A DNA stretch of 64,000 nt from Clostridium algidicarnis DSM 15099 (GCF_002934235.1 NZ_PTIS01000001.1:310001-374000), one strand, 5' to 3'. Shown: positions 27,562 to 37,682, numbered from the stretch's first letter. Numbers and translations are program-made. Notes: generated by a model not told the origin, from the letters alone.

Positions 27562-28011
27562 ATGGCATTAAGAAATATTAGAATTTATGGAGATCCTATC
27601 CTAAGAAAAAAAAGCAAACCTGTAGAGGTGGTTAACGATAGAATAAAGATTTTAATTAAGGATATGTTTCAAACTATGTATTATGAAGATGGCGTAGGTC
27701 TTGCTGCTCCACAAGTAGGTATACTAAAAAGAGTTGTAGTAGTGGATATTGGAGAAGGTCCTATAGCATTAATCAATCCTGAGATAATTTCAAAAGAAGG
27801 ATCTTATATAGATACAGAAGGGTGCTTAAGTTTACCAGAAAAGCAGGGTGAAGTTGAAAGGCCACAGCACATAAAGGTAAAAGCTTTAAATGAAGAAGGA
27901 AAAGAAATTAACTTTGACGCAGAAGATTTATTTGCAAGAGCGATTTGTCATGAGGTAGATCATTTAGATGGTATTTTGTTTACGGACAAAGTTATTCCAG
28001 AGGAGGAATAA
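27562..28011 (+). CDS. def: Peptide deformylase
   Basis: Def removes the formyl group from nascent proteins. The three signatures are GVGLAAPQ (44-51), EGCLS with metal ligand C88, and HEVDH (130-134). The compact 149-residue length is the clostridial type. It stands directly before fmt, whose product adds the formyl group to initiator tRNA. Confidence 0.97.
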   Translation: MALRNIRIYGDPILRKKSKPVEVVNDRIKILIKDMFQTMYYEDGVGLAAPQVGILKRVVVVDIGEGPIALINPEIISKEGSYIDTEGCLSLPEKQGEVERPQHIKVKALNEEGKEINFDAEDLFARAICHEVDHLDGILFTDKVIPEEE

Positions 28012-28018
28012 AAGATAA

Positions 28019-28948
28019 ATGAATATAGTATTTATGGGTACTCCAAATTTTGCAGTACCCTCTTTTAAAAAGATTATAGATGAGTATGGTGTAGTTGCAG
28101 TATTTACACAGCCTGATAGACCAAAGGGTAGAGGAAAAAAGATTTCTATGTCTCCGGTTAAAGAATTAGCTTTAGATTATAATATACCTGTTTTTCAACC
28201 AGAAAAAGTAAAGGGCAATGAAGAAGTTATTAGAATACTTAAAGATTTAAATCCAGACTTCATAATAGTAGTTGCTTATGGTCAAATATTACCAAAGGAA
28301 GTTTTGGAACTGCCAAAGTACGCATGTATAAACCTTCATGCATCATTACTACCTAAATATAGGGGAGCAGCTCCAATTAACTGGGCAATAATTAATGGCG
28401 AAAAAGAAAGTGGAAATACTACTATGCTTATGGATGTAGGGTTAGATACAGGAGATATACTTTTAACTAATAAGGTAGATATAGATAATGAGATTACAGC
28501 AGGTGAGCTTCATGATAATTTAATGAGTAGTGGATCAGATCTTCTTATAGAGACTATAGAGTCTATGTATAAGGGAGGTTTAAAGTCAATAAAGCAAGAA
28601 AATATGGGAAATAGTTATGCATCTATGTTAAATAAAGATATTGCTAAAATAAATTGGAATGAAAACTCTTTAAATATACATAACCTTATAAGAGGATTAA
28701 ATCCATGGCCTATAGCTCATACTGATTACGAAGGACAACGAATGAAAATATATAAAAGTAGTGTTATAAATAAAAAGTCCACAAAAACACCAGGAACAAT
28801 ATTAAATGTAAGTAAAGAAGGTATAGAAGTAGCTACAAAGGATAGTATACTTCGTATTGAAATTATACAATTTCCTAATGCAAAACCACTAAAGGTTGAA
28901 GAATATATAAATGGACATGATATCAAAGAAGGTTTAATATTAATTTAA
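28019..28948 (+). CDS. fmt: Methionyl-tRNA formyltransferase
   Basis: Fmt transfers a formyl group to Met-tRNA for translation initiation. [15 protein letters not shown] at the start, [19 protein letters not shown] near residue 105 and the later LNPWPIAHT of the C-terminal domain are diagnostic. It has 309 residues. It starts eight bases after the def stop. Confidence 0.97.
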   Translation: MNIVFMGTPNFAVPSFKKIIDEYGVVAVFTQPDRPKGRGKKISMSPVKELALDYNIPVFQPEKVKGNEEVIRILKDLNPDFIIVVAYGQILPKEVLELPKYACINLHASLLPKYRGAAPINWAIINGEKESGNTTMLMDVGLDTGDILLTNKVDIDNEITAGELHDNLMSSGSDLLIETIESMYKGGLKSIKQENMGNSYASMLNKDIAKINWNENSLNIHNLIRGLNPWPIAHTDYEGQRMKIYKSSVINKKSTKTPGTILNVSKEGIEVATKDSILRIEIIQFPNAKPLKVEEYINGHDIKEGLILI

Positions 28949-28968
28949 ATTAAAGGGAGGTAATTTTT

Positions 28969-29649
28969 TTGTTTTATGATAGTACTTATTTAATTTTAGT
29001 GCCAGCCTTAATACTTTCTATATGGGCTCAATCTAAAATATCATCTACTTTCAATAAATATTCAAAAATATATAGTTCCAAAGGATATACAGGTTCAGAG
29101 GTTGCAAGGATGATTCTTGATAGTAATGGACTCGTTGATGTACGTATTGAGAGGGTGGCTGGTAATCTTACAGACCACTATGACCCTAGGGATAGGGTAC
29201 TTAGGCTTTCAGAAAAGGTGTACTCTAGCACGTCAGTTGCATCTATAGGAGTTGCGGCTCATGAAGTAGGTCATGCAATTCAACATCAACAGGATTATAG
29301 ACCTCTTATAATTAGAAATAATATAGTACCTGTTGTAAATATAAGTTCTAGTGCATCCTGGATAATATTTTTTATTGGAATAATAATGGGGTTGCCACTT
29401 TTAACAAACATAGGAATAGTATTATTTTCAGCAGTAGTTTTATTTCAACTTATAACTTTGCCAGTTGAATTTAATGCTTCTAATAGGGCTATTAAAATAC
29501 TAGAAGATAAATCTATACTTTATGAAAATGAAATAGTTGGCGCAAAAAAGGTGTTAAGTGCTGCAGCTCTTACTTACGTGGCAGCTACACTTACAGCAAT
29601 ATCACAATTATTAAGATTAATGGCATTAAGTAATAGAAGAAATGATTAA
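28969..29649 (+). CDS. Membrane zinc metallopeptidase (YugP type)
   Basis: The 226-residue protein has an N-terminal membrane segment, the zinc motif HEVGH at residues 98-102 in GVAAHEVGHAIQHQ, and two to three further hydrophobic segments after residue 118. LTDHYDPRDRVLRLSE just before the active site is a conserved feature of the family (Zn_peptidase_2). The biological substrate is unknown. It starts at TTG eight bases after AAAGGGAGG; no ATG fits. It sits between fmt and rsmB, a position common in clostridia. Confidence 0.9.
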   Translation: MFYDSTYLILVPALILSIWAQSKISSTFNKYSKIYSSKGYTGSEVARMILDSNGLVDVRIERVAGNLTDHYDPRDRVLRLSEKVYSSTSVASIGVAAHEVGHAIQHQQDYRPLIIRNNIVPVVNISSSASWIIFFIGIIMGLPLLTNIGIVLFSAVVLFQLITLPVEFNASNRAIKILEDKSILYENEIVGAKKVLSAAALTYVAATLTAISQLLRLMALSNRRND

Positions 29650-29667
29650 GGAATTTGAGGTAGAAAT

Positions 29668-30987
29668 ATGAACGCGAGAGAATTAGCCACTAATGTTTTA
29701 TGTAAAGTATTTAATGAAAATGCTTATTCTAATATTGCATTAAATAAAGAATTAAAAGGTAAAGAATTAAAAGATATGGACAGGGGACTTATTACTGAAA
29801 TAGTATATGGGACTATAAAATATAAATATACTATAGATATTATTATAAAATCTTTTGTAAAAGATATAAAAAAAGTAGATAATTATGTATTAAATATATT
29901 AAGGATTACTGTATATCAAATTAGATATTTAGACAAAGTTCCAAATTATGCTGCAGTAAATGAAGCTGTAAATTTGGCTAAGAAAAAATCTAAAGCATCT
30001 TCTAAATTTGTAAATGCAGTACTTAGAAATTATTTGAGAAATGAAGAAAAGGACTTTTTAAATAATCAAGATAGATTTGAAAGATGGGCCTATGAGTATT
30101 CTTTTGAACCTTGGATGATAAGATCATTATATAAACAGTATGGAAATAAATATACAGAACTTATATTAAAAGGTTTGAATAACAGACCAGCAGTAACGGT
30201 TAGAACAAACTCAATTAAAGGTTCTTATGATGACATTTTTAAAGGCTTACAAGATGCTGGGTATGAAATTAGTAGGGGATATGTATGCGATGATGCCATA
30301 GTTATATCAAAGGGTAGCAGTATAGAAAAAAACAGAGCATTTGTAGAAGGTGAAATTACAGTGCAAGATGAAAGCGCTATGCTTGTAGCAAATGTTATGG
30401 ATATAAATAAAGATGATATAGTCTTAGATTTATGTGCAGCACCAGGAGGTAAAACTACGCATATAGCAGAGCTTTTAAAGGGTACTGGTAAGGTTTTGGC
30501 TTTTGATATACAAGAGGGTAAATTAAAGTTTATAAAAGAGAATATGGACAGATTGGGACTTTCAAACATAGTACTTGATACTATGGATGCTACAAGGTTT
30601 AATGAAAAGCTTATTAATAAAGCAGATAAGGTGTTAATAGATGTACCTTGTTCTGGTATAGGCATAATAAGAAAAAAACCAGAAATAAAATGGAATAAAA
30701 ATTTAAAAAATCTTAAGGAACTAATAGCTATACAAAGAGAGATTATGAAAAATGCTTCTCAATATGTAAAAAAAGGTGGTATACTCCTTTATTCTACTTG
30801 TACATTAAATAAAGAAGAAAACGAAGATAATATAAAATGGTTTTTGAAAAACAACAATAATTTTAAGTTGGAAAAAGTATATTTTAAAGAAGCAAATAAT
30901 ATTATTTATAGTGAAGAAGGTTCTGTTACTATATTACCACAAGAGAACATGGATGGCTTTTTTATAGCTAAATTAATGAGAGTTTAG
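29668..30987 (+). CDS. rsmB: 16S rRNA m5C967 methyltransferase
   Basis: RsmB methylates C967 of 16S rRNA. An N-terminal NusB-like RNA-binding domain (about residues 1-140) is followed by a SAM-binding methyltransferase domain with [18 protein letters not shown], the cysteine motif [18 protein letters not shown] and the second cysteine in [11 protein letters not shown]. It has 439 residues. It belongs to the fmt-rsmB-rlmN translation run. Confidence 0.96.
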   Translation: MNARELATNVLCKVFNENAYSNIALNKELKGKELKDMDRGLITEIVYGTIKYKYTIDIIIKSFVKDIKKVDNYVLNILRITVYQIRYLDKVPNYAAVNEAVNLAKKKSKASSKFVNAVLRNYLRNEEKDFLNNQDRFERWAYEYSFEPWMIRSLYKQYGNKYTELILKGLNNRPAVTVRTNSIKGSYDDIFKGLQDAGYEISRGYVCDDAIVISKGSSIEKNRAFVEGEITVQDESAMLVANVMDINKDDIVLDLCAAPGGKTTHIAELLKGTGKVLAFDIQEGKLKFIKENMDRLGLSNIVLDTMDATRFNEKLINKADKVLIDVPCSGIGIIRKKPEIKWNKNLKNLKELIAIQREIMKNASQYVKKGGILLYSTCTLNKEENEDNIKWFLKNNNNFKLEKVYFKEANNIIYSEEGSVTILPQENMDGFFIAKLMRV

Positions 30988-30997
30988 TAGGTGCTGT

Positions 30998-32047
30998 ATG
31001 AAAAATATTTTAGACCTATCGTTAGAAGAACTAAAAATCTGGATGAAAGAGAATAAAGAAAGTGAATTTAGAGCAAAGCAAGTTATGGACTGGATTTATA
31101 AAGGTATTTTTGAATTTAATCTTATGTCAAACTTATCAAAACCTCTTAGAGAGAAGTTAAAAAGTCACTTCTTAATATATATACCACTAGTGGTTAATAG
31201 CTTTCAGTCAAAAAAAGATAATACTAAAAAATTACTATTAGCACTTGAAGATAATAATCTTATAGAATGTGTAATAATGGATTATAAATATGGTAAGTCT
31301 ATTTGCATATCTACGCAAGTAGGATGTAGAATGGGATGTAAATTTTGTGCATCTACAGTAGATGGCGTAATTAGAAGCCTTTCAGCGGGGGAAATGATTT
31401 CGCAGATATTAGCTGCAGAAAAGTTGAATGGAGATCGGATATCAAATGTTGTGCTTATGGGAAGCGGAGAACCATTTGATAACTATGACAATGTGATTAA
31501 ATTTTTGAAGATAGTAAATGCAGAATATGGACTAAACATAGGGCAAAGGCATATTACACTATCTACTTGTGGAATTGTGCCTAAAATAAATGAAATGGCA
31601 AAAGAAAACATGCAAATAACGTTGGCTATTTCACTTCATGCATCTAACGATGAAGATAGAAAGAAGATAATGCCAATAGCTAATAAGTACTCTATAGAAG
31701 AAATAATTAATGCATGCAAAGATTATATTGATAAGACAGGCAGAAGAATTACATTTGAATATGCATTGGTTAATGAAATAAATGATTCCAAAGAAAATGC
31801 TATAGAATTAAGTAATTTACTTAAGGGTATTTTATGTCATGTGAATTTAATACCCGTGAATGAAATTAAAGAAAAGGTATATGTAAAATCTTCCGAAGAA
31901 AATATTAAGAAGTTTGCAGATGTTTTGAATAAGAGAGGAATTGACACCACTGTAAGAAGGGAAATGGGATCAGATATTGATGCTGCATGTGGACAACTTA
32001 GAAGAAGCCACATTGAGAAGACCCAAATATCAAAAAAGGGGTGCTAG
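30998..32047 (+). CDS. rlmN: Radical SAM 23S rRNA A2503 / tRNA A37 methyltransferase
   Basis: RlmN adds a C2 methyl group to A2503 of 23S rRNA. The iron-sulfur cysteines are C110, C114 and C117 in [13 protein letters not shown]. The C-terminal C331 in DAACGQL is the second catalytic cysteine, and [10 protein letters not shown] is also typical. Cfr resistance enzymes are close relatives, but the position between rsmB and prpC is the housekeeping rlmN site. It has 349 residues. Confidence 0.96.
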   Translation: MKNILDLSLEELKIWMKENKESEFRAKQVMDWIYKGIFEFNLMSNLSKPLREKLKSHFLIYIPLVVNSFQSKKDNTKKLLLALEDNNLIECVIMDYKYGKSICISTQVGCRMGCKFCASTVDGVIRSLSAGEMISQILAAEKLNGDRISNVVLMGSGEPFDNYDNVIKFLKIVNAEYGLNIGQRHITLSTCGIVPKINEMAKENMQITLAISLHASNDEDRKKIMPIANKYSIEEIINACKDYIDKTGRRITFEYALVNEINDSKENAIELSNLLKGILCHVNLIPVNEIKEKVYVKSSEENIKKFADVLNKRGIDTTVRREMGSDIDAACGQLRRSHIEKTQISKKGC

Positions 32048-32049
32048 TC

Positions 32050-32811
32050 ATGTTTGGAATGATAACAGATTTAGGAATGGTACGAAGCCTAAATGAAGAT
32101 TATGTTGGTTATTTAATTAATGATAATATTAAATTATTTATAGTAGCTGATGGTATGGGTGGCCATAATGCAGGAGAGATAGCAAGTAAAACAGCTGTAG
32201 AGACTGTAAAAAGTTATTTTGAGGCAAAACAAAATATCTTAAAAGAAAATTTATCAAGTGATTTTAAAGAGGCTATAACTTATGCTAATGAAAAGATATT
32301 TAACATTTCAAATGAAAAAAAAGAATGCAGAGGAATGGGAACTACTATAACAGCTTGCATAATGTATGAAGATAAGACTTTAATAGCAAATGTAGGAGAC
32401 AGTAGTTGCTTTATTATAGAGAAAGATAATATAATTAAGATAACTAAAGATCATTCTTTAGTACAGCAGCTTGTAGATAAGGGAAGCATAACGGAGGAAG
32501 AAGCTGTGAATCACCCAAATAAAAATGTAATAACAAGAGCAGTTGGCACATATGAACATTTAGAAATAGATATATTTGATATATCTGATATAGATATGGA
32601 TATGATTTTGTTATGTACAGATGGCCTAACTAATGATATACCAAAAGATGAATTATATAATATTATTAATAAAAATAGTTGCGCGAGCTACGATGAACTT
32701 TGCAAAAAGATAATAGAAGAGGCTAAAAAACGCGGGGGAAGAGACAACATATCTTTAATTTTAGTTAAAGGAGAGCAAGATTATGATGATAGGAACGATA
32801 TTAGGCGATAG
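32050..32811 (+). CDS. prpC: PP2C-type serine/threonine phosphatase
   Basis: This phosphatase reverses phosphorylation by the PrkC kinase encoded next. Metal-binding motifs are present: NEDYVG near residue 15, VADGMGGHNAGE at 32-43, GDSS in the middle, and LLCTDGLTND and RDNIS toward the end. The ATG at 32050 follows AAAGGGG and gives 253 residues; an in-frame GTG at 32041 overlaps rlmN and is less likely. It overlaps prkC by 29 bases, so the pair is co-translated. Confidence 0.94.
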   Translation: MFGMITDLGMVRSLNEDYVGYLINDNIKLFIVADGMGGHNAGEIASKTAVETVKSYFEAKQNILKENLSSDFKEAITYANEKIFNISNEKKECRGMGTTITACIMYEDKTLIANVGDSSCFIIEKDNIIKITKDHSLVQQLVDKGSITEEEAVNHPNKNVITRAVGTYEHLEIDIFDISDIDMDMILLCTDGLTNDIPKDELYNIINKNSCASYDELCKKIIEEAKKRGGRDNISLILVKGEQDYDDRNDIRR

Positions 32812-34780
32812 ATACGAGCTCTTAGAAAAAATAGGAGAAGGTGGCATGGCTATAGTTTATAAAGCTAGGTGCCATAAATTAAATAGGTTTGATGCCGTTA
32901 AAATTTTAAAGAAAGAATTTGTATCAGATAGTGATTTAGTTGATAAGTTTAAAAAAGAAGCTACAGCAATTGCTAACTTATCGGATAATAATATAGTTAA
33001 TATTTTTGATGTTGGAAGTCAAGGTGATATAAATTATATTGTTATGGAATATGTAAAAGGAAAAACATTAAAGGAAGTTATTAAAGAAGATGGAAGATTA
33101 CCTTATGATAAGGTTTTGGATTATGGTATACAAATTTCAAAGGCACTAGATTGTGCCCATAGAAATAATATAATTCATAGAGATATAAAGCCCCAAAATA
33201 TTTTAGTTACAGAAGAAGGCGTTTTAAAAGTAACAGACTTTGGTATAGCAAAATCACCAGATTCAGCCACTATAACTAATTCTAAAAAGATATTAGGTTC
33301 TGCTCATTATTTTTCTCCAGAACAAGCAAAGGGAGCCTATATTGATGCTAGGACGGATATATATTCTTTAGGAATAGTGCTATATGAAATGGTTACAGGA
33401 AGAGTCCCATTTGATGCTGAAAGTCCAGTTTCTGTAGCATTAAAACATATACAAGAAGCACCTATACCACCTAAGCAAATAGTTCAAAACATACCTGAAA
33501 GTTTAAATAAATTAATATTAAATGCTATAGAAAAAGAGCCAGCTAAAAGGTATAAAACTGCTAAAGATATGATGAATGACTTAATTAAAATACAAAAGAA
33601 TCCGGATTCTCAAATGCAGTATGCTAATATAGACAATGGATTTACTAGAATAATGGATCCTGTAAATCAAGCCCTACTTCAAGAGGAACTTGAAAAGGAC
33701 AAAACAATTATAGAGGATAATGATGAAGATGAAGAAGAAGAAGAATATAAAGATGAAGATCATAAGAAAAAAGCAGGGATAACAAAGAAAAGTAAAAAAA
33801 TAATAATAATATCGCTTATGGCTGTATTAGCCATATCCTTAGGACTATTAAGTGCTTATTTAATTGATAGATCATCACTCACAACTAAAAAGAATAAAGA
33901 AGTAACAGTGCCTCAAATATTAAATCTAACAAAAGAAGAGGCTAAAAAGGTTCTTGAAAGCAATAAACTTAAAATGGAAGTAGCAGGTACAGAGAAAAGT
34001 GACAAAGAAGAAGGGACCATAATAGATTCAAACCCTAAAGAAGGTGAAACAGCAAAAGAAGGCGATGTAGTAAAAGTTATTATAAGCGGAGGAAAGTCAT
34101 CTGTAAATGTTCCGGACCTTAAAGATATAGACATAAAATCAGCTAAGGATATGATAGAAAGTTATGAACTTGAAGTCGGAAGTATTGATTCAGATTTTAG
34201 TGATACAGTAAGTAAAGATAATGTAATAAAACAAGATCCAGCTCCAGATAAGCAAGTTGAAAAGGGTACAAAAATTAATTTGGTTGTAAGTAAGGGACCT
34301 AAGGTTGTTTTAATAGGTGTTCCAAATGTAATGAGTGCAAATATTAATGATGCTGAAAATGCTTTGAAAAGTTCTAAGTTAGCTGTAAATAAATCCACGG
34401 AAGAAACTACAGATAAAGGTAAAGATCAAAAAGTATTTTATCAATCAATAGAAGCAGGTACCAAAGTAGAAGCAGGATCTACTATTAATATAAAATATTA
34501 CGTCTATAAAGAGCCAGAAAAATTAAATGTAGGTGAACTTGTTGGTAAAACAATAAGTGAAGCTCAAGGAAGAGCAAATTCTTTAGGTGTAAAACTTAAT
34601 ATAGGTGGTTTTGCTGCTGAAGATAAAATTACTGCACTAGATGTGACAAGTGTTTTACCTGGGGGAACTGTAACGGTTACAGCGGCTGAAAAGCCTAAAA
34701 AACCAGAAAAACCAGAAAAGCCAGAAAAGCCAGTAGAACCAGTAGAACCAGTAGAACCAGGGGAGAAACCTAAACCATAA
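32783..34780 (+). CDS. prkC: Serine/threonine protein kinase with PASTA domains
   Basis: PrkC senses peptidoglycan fragments; in Bacillus it triggers spore germination. The kinase domain spans about residues 10-270 with GEGGMAIVYKA, K40, HRDIKPQN (D134) and DFG 152-154. An acidic linker (EDEEEEE) leads to one membrane helix at about 339-361. Outside are three clear PASTA repeats (about 373-436, 441-505, 511-576) and a weaker fourth to about 635. A low-complexity KPE/VEP tail ends the 665 residues. AAAGGAGAG precedes the ATG. Confidence 0.96.
   Translation: MMIGTILGDRYELLEKIGEGGMAIVYKARCHKLNRFDAVKILKKEFVSDSDLVDKFKKEATAIANLSDNNIVNIFDVGSQGDINYIVMEYVKGKTLKEVIKEDGRLPYDKVLDYGIQISKALDCAHRNNIIHRDIKPQNILVTEEGVLKVTDFGIAKSPDSATITNSKKILGSAHYFSPEQAKGAYIDARTDIYSLGIVLYEMVTGRVPFDAESPVSVALKHIQEAPIPPKQIVQNIPESLNKLILNAIEKEPAKRYKTAKDMMNDLIKIQKNPDSQMQYANIDNGFTRIMDPVNQALLQEELEKDKTIIEDNDEDEEEEEYKDEDHKKKAGITKKSKKIIIISLMAVLAISLGLLSAYLIDRSSLTTKKNKEVTVPQILNLTKEEAKKVLESNKLKMEVAGTEKSDKEEGTIIDSNPKEGETAKEGDVVKVIISGGKSSVNVPDLKDIDIKSAKDMIESYELEVGSIDSDFSDTVSKDNVIKQDPAPDKQVEKGTKINLVVSKGPKVVLIGVPNVMSANINDAENALKSSKLAVNKSTEETTDKGKDQKVFYQSIEAGTKVEAGSTINIKYYVYKEPEKLNVGELVGKTISEAQGRANSLGVKLNIGGFAAEDKITALDVTSVLPGGTVTVTAAEKPKKPEKPEKPEKPVEPVEPVEPGEKPKP
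34700..34759 (+). repeat. Tandem 9-base repeats in the prkC 3' end
   Basis: Nine-base units encode KPE three times and then VEP three times (for example AAGCCAGAA, then GTAGAACCA). Such slippage-prone repeats often vary in number between strains. The frame stays open at any copy number because the unit is a multiple of three. Confidence 0.85.
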
Positions 34781-34803
34781 CTTATTAATAATGGAGGCTA
34801 TAG

Positions 34804-35667
34804 ATGAAAGGTATAATAACAAAAGGCATCGGAGGATTTTACTATATAGATACTGTAGATGAAGTTTTTGAGTGTAAGGCTAGGGGTAAGTTCAGACATG
34901 ATGAACTTACTCCTATGGTTGGTGATAAAGTTGAAATAACAGTAGAAAACGGTAAGGGCGTAATAGAAAAGATTTATGAGAGAAGCTCCGAACTTACAAG
35001 ACCTATGGTATCCAATGTAAGTCAAGCATTTATAGTTTTTGCAATTAAAGACCCAGACCTTAATATGGAACTTTTAAATAGGTTTATATTACTTTGTGAA
35101 TACAACAATATAAAACCGATAATATGTATAAATAAAATAGATCTTTGTGAAAAAGAGGAATATCTTTATATTAAAGATATTTTCAAAGATTTGGGTTATG
35201 AACTTTTATTTATAAAAGCAAAAGAAGAGGATAATCTTAAGCCATTAAAAAAAATGCTTAAAGATAATGTAACAGTACTTTGTGGTCCTTCTGGATCTGG
35301 GAAATCCACTATATTAAATAGTCTTATAGGAAATTATAAGATGGAGACTGGCGAAGTAAGTAAAAAAATTGGTAGAGGAAAGCATACTACAAGGCATAGT
35401 GAATTAATTCAAATAGAACAGGGATTTTTATTAGATACTCCCGGATTTTCTACTTTAGATGTTGATATTATGCCAAAGGAAGAACTCCAATATTTATTTC
35501 CGGAATTTTCATCTTACAGGCAGTGTAAGTTTAATTCTTGCCTTCATAATAAAGAGCCAGGTTGTAAAGTAAAAGAAGCATTAGATAAAGGTAACATAAG
35601 TAAAGTTAGGTATGACTTTTATATTAAAACATTAGAAGAAATTATGGGGAGGAGAAAAAAATGGTAA
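34804..35667 (+). CDS. rsgA: Ribosome small-subunit GTPase RsgA
   Basis: RsgA checks late maturation of the 30S subunit. The GTPase motifs are circularly permuted, as in the family: NKID at residues 110-113 comes before GPSGSGKST at 161-169 and DTPGF at 211-215. An N-terminal OB fold precedes them, and a C-terminal zinc motif follows with cysteines in YRQCKFNSCLHNKEPGC. It has 287 residues. It overlaps rpe by seven bases. Confidence 0.96.
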   Translation: MKGIITKGIGGFYYIDTVDEVFECKARGKFRHDELTPMVGDKVEITVENGKGVIEKIYERSSELTRPMVSNVSQAFIVFAIKDPDLNMELLNRFILLCEYNNIKPIICINKIDLCEKEEYLYIKDIFKDLGYELLFIKAKEEDNLKPLKKMLKDNVTVLCGPSGSGKSTILNSLIGNYKMETGEVSKKIGRGKHTTRHSELIQIEQGFLLDTPGFSTLDVDIMPKEELQYLFPEFSSYRQCKFNSCLHNKEPGCKVKEALDKGNISKVRYDFYIKTLEEIMGRRKKW

Positions 35668-36314
35668 AGATAGCACCTTCAATATTATCAGCAGATTTTT
35701 CAAAATTAGGAGAGCATATAACAAGATTAGATAATAGCGAGGCGGACATTATACATATAGATGTTATGGATGGAAGGTTTGTACCTAATATTAGTTTTGG
35801 TATGCCAATTATTAAATCTATAAGACCTTACACAAAGAAAGAATTTGATGTACACCTTATGATAGAGGAACCGTCAAAATATATAGAAGAGTTTGCTAAA
35901 GCAGGAGCAGATATTATTACTGTACATTATGAATCAGAAAAGCATTTAGATAAAACTATTACTCATATAAAAGAGCTTGGAATAAAAGCTGCTGTAGCAT
36001 TAAATCCAGCAACACCTATTAATGTATTAGAAAGTATATTAAAAGAATTAGATATGGTTTTAATTATGAGCGTAAACCCAGGATTTGGGGGGCAAAAATA
36101 TATAAAGTATTGTGATGAAAAGATTAAAGATTTAAAACAAATGATACTGAAAACTGGTAAGGATATAGCTATAGAAGTAGATGGCGGAATAGATTTAACT
36201 AATATTAAAGATGTATCAAGTAGCGGAGCTGACATAATAGTTGCGGGATCTGCGGTGTTTAAACAAGATAGAATAGAAGAAAATATAAAAAACCTTAAAG
36301 AGGTTACAAAATGA
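35661..36314 (+). CDS. rpe: Ribulose-phosphate 3-epimerase
   Basis: Rpe interconverts ribulose and xylulose 5-phosphate in the pentose phosphate pathway. KIAPSILSADFSKLGEH opens the protein; IHIDVMDGRFVPNISFG, LIMSVNPGFGGQ and IEVDGGI follow at the expected spacing of a TIM barrel. It has 217 residues. It is translationally coupled to rsgA upstream and shares ATGA with thiN downstream. Confidence 0.97.
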   Translation: MVKIAPSILSADFSKLGEHITRLDNSEADIIHIDVMDGRFVPNISFGMPIIKSIRPYTKKEFDVHLMIEEPSKYIEEFAKAGADIITVHYESEKHLDKTITHIKELGIKAAVALNPATPINVLESILKELDMVLIMSVNPGFGGQKYIKYCDEKIKDLKQMILKTGKDIAIEVDGGIDLTNIKDVSSSGADIIVAGSAVFKQDRIEENIKNLKEVTK

Positions 36315-36946
36315 AAATAGTTATAGTAGCAGGGGGAAATCCCCCCTCTTTTAATTTACTTAATGATGAGATTAGAGATTGTGATTTTCTTATAGCAGCT
36401 GATAAGGGAGGGGAAGTGCTTTATAGGGCAGGTATAAGCCCCAATATTTTACTTGGTGACTTCGACTCTATAGATGAAAAAGTTTTTAAGTATTTTAAAA
36501 ATAATTTAGAGGATATAGAAATATATCCAAAAGAAAAAGATTTTACAGACACAGAACTTGCTTTAATAAAGGCATTAGAAAAAAAGGCAAAAGAAATAGT
36601 TTTTTTAGGATGTACAGGAAGTAGATTAGATCATATGTTAGCAAATTTGGGGCTTTTAGAGACTTGCCTTGATAATGGAGTAGATGCGTATATAAAAGAT
36701 GACAACAATTGTATATTTTTAAGAAATAAAAATTGTAGTCTTAAAGGCGAGTATGGCCAAATACTATCATTTCAAGCTTTTAAAGAGGAGGTAGAAGAGT
36801 TTAATATATATGGTGCAAAGTATGACCTTCGAGACTATAGGCTTGCATTTGGAGACCCTAGGACGGTGTCTAATGAATTTTTAAAAGAAGATGTGAGAAT
36901 TGAGTTTAAAAAAGGTATAGTTATGGTTATGTATTCTAAAGATTAA
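36311..36946 (+). CDS. thiN: Thiamine pyrophosphokinase
   Basis: ThiN transfers pyrophosphate from ATP to thiamine to make the coenzyme. LIAADKGGEVLYRAGISPN, LGDFDSID and FTDTELALI are the conserved N-domain motifs, and FLGCTGSRLDHMLANL is the central signature. It has 211 residues. It overlaps rpe by four bases. The order rsgA-rpe-thiN-spoVM is the same in B. subtilis. Confidence 0.94.
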   Translation: MKIVIVAGGNPPSFNLLNDEIRDCDFLIAADKGGEVLYRAGISPNILLGDFDSIDEKVFKYFKNNLEDIEIYPKEKDFTDTELALIKALEKKAKEIVFLGCTGSRLDHMLANLGLLETCLDNGVDAYIKDDNNCIFLRNKNCSLKGEYGQILSFQAFKEEVEEFNIYGAKYDLRDYRLAFGDPRTVSNEFLKEDVRIEFKKGIVMVMYSKD

Positions 36947-37071
36947 ATTATTATAAAACAAAGTATTATAATTTGTGGTTAACCAAATAAGAGTTATTTT
37001 AAGCAATAAAATTAATAAAATATGATAATCACCAAAGTAAAGATGTTTAATATAATAATTATTGGAGCAAT

Positions 37072-37251
37072 ATGTTTCGGGTGATTTATTTGGGTAAAAG
37101 ATGGAATAAGAAAAAGTTTTATGGAATAGTAGTTGGGTGTGTAGGACTTGGAATGGTATTATCTGTATTAATGCCTCTGTGGGCATGGTTATTGGCTATT
37201 GGAGCTGGACTTGTATACTGTGGATGGTATATTTTCTGTGGTAAAAAGTAA
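37072..37251 (+). CDS. Small membrane protein between thiN and spoVM
   Basis: I do not recognise this 59-codon gene. The protein has a basic start (MFRVIYLGKRWNKKKF) and then about 40 hydrophobic residues that could make two membrane helices, ending in a glycine-tryptophan-rich stretch and KK. GGAG lies four bases before the ATG; a TTG at 37090 is an alternative start. It sits between thiN and spoVM in the same direction. Composition and frame look real, but no function is inferred. Confidence 0.6.
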   Translation: MFRVIYLGKRWNKKKFYGIVVGCVGLGMVLSVLMPLWAWLLAIGAGLVYCGWYIFCGKK

Positions 37252-37322
37252 AAAATCAACCATATATTTAATATATTTAGAAGCTAATTTAAGCCTAATC
37301 TCTTTTAAGGAGGCAATGTAAC

Positions 37323-37391
37323 ATGAAGATAATGGCAATAAAGTTACCTAAGTTCTTATCTAACATACTAAAAGCTCTAAAAAAAAGATAA
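37323..37391 (+). CDS. spoVM: Stage V sporulation protein M, 22 residues
   Basis: SpoVM is an amphipathic peptide that recognises the curved forespore membrane and anchors SpoIVA. The peptide begins MKIMAIKLPKFL, sharing IKLPKFL and the key proline at position 9 with the 26-residue B. subtilis protein, and ends in basic residues. AAGGAGG lies nine bases before the ATG. The position between thiN and the reverse-strand rpmB is conserved in B. subtilis. It is short enough to be missed by gene finders. Confidence 0.92.
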   Translation: MKIMAIKLPKFLSNILKALKKR

Positions 37392-37393
37392 AT

Positions 37394-37429
37394 AAAAAAT
37401 GCAATTGTATCTTAACAATTGCATTTTTT
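37394..37429. terminator. Bidirectional terminator between spoVM and rpmB
   Basis: The stem AAAAAATGCAATTG pairs with its exact complement around an eight-base loop. The A run and T run give a U tract in both directions, serving spoVM and the converging rpmB. Confidence 0.9.
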
Positions 37430-37434
37430 ATCTT

Positions 37435-37626
37435 TTATATAGCTCTTTCAACCTTACCGGAACGAAGGCACCTTGTACAAACATGGACAGTCCTTGGAGT
37501 ACCGTTAACTATGGCTTTTATTTTCTTTATATTTGGAGCCCATTTTCTTTTTGATTGACGGTGCGAGTGGCTGTATTGAACCCCTGACATAACACCTTTA
37601 TCACAATATTCACATCTTCTTGACAT
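37435..37626 (-). CDS. rpmB: Ribosomal protein L28, zinc-ribbon form
   Basis: L28 is a protein of the large ribosomal subunit. The 63-residue sequence starts MSRRCEYCDKGVMSG and ends HVCTRCLRSGKVERAI, giving two CxxC pairs of the zinc-binding form. The reverse orientation between spoVM and the Asp23 gene matches B. subtilis. GAGGAGG precedes its ATG. Confidence 0.97.
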   Translation of the reverse strand: MSRRCEYCDKGVMSGVQYSHSHRQSKRKWAPNIKKIKAIVNGTPRTVHVCTRCLRSGKVERAI

Positions 37627-37682
37627 TATAAAACACCTCCTCTAACTATAGAAGATAATATTCTTCATTTAGCACAAATAAT

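Noticed and set aside
37252-37322. Sigma-E promoter of spoVM (CCTAATCT or CATATATT)
   Set aside because: Neither has an acceptable -35 at the right distance; a start within the upstream gene is equally possible.
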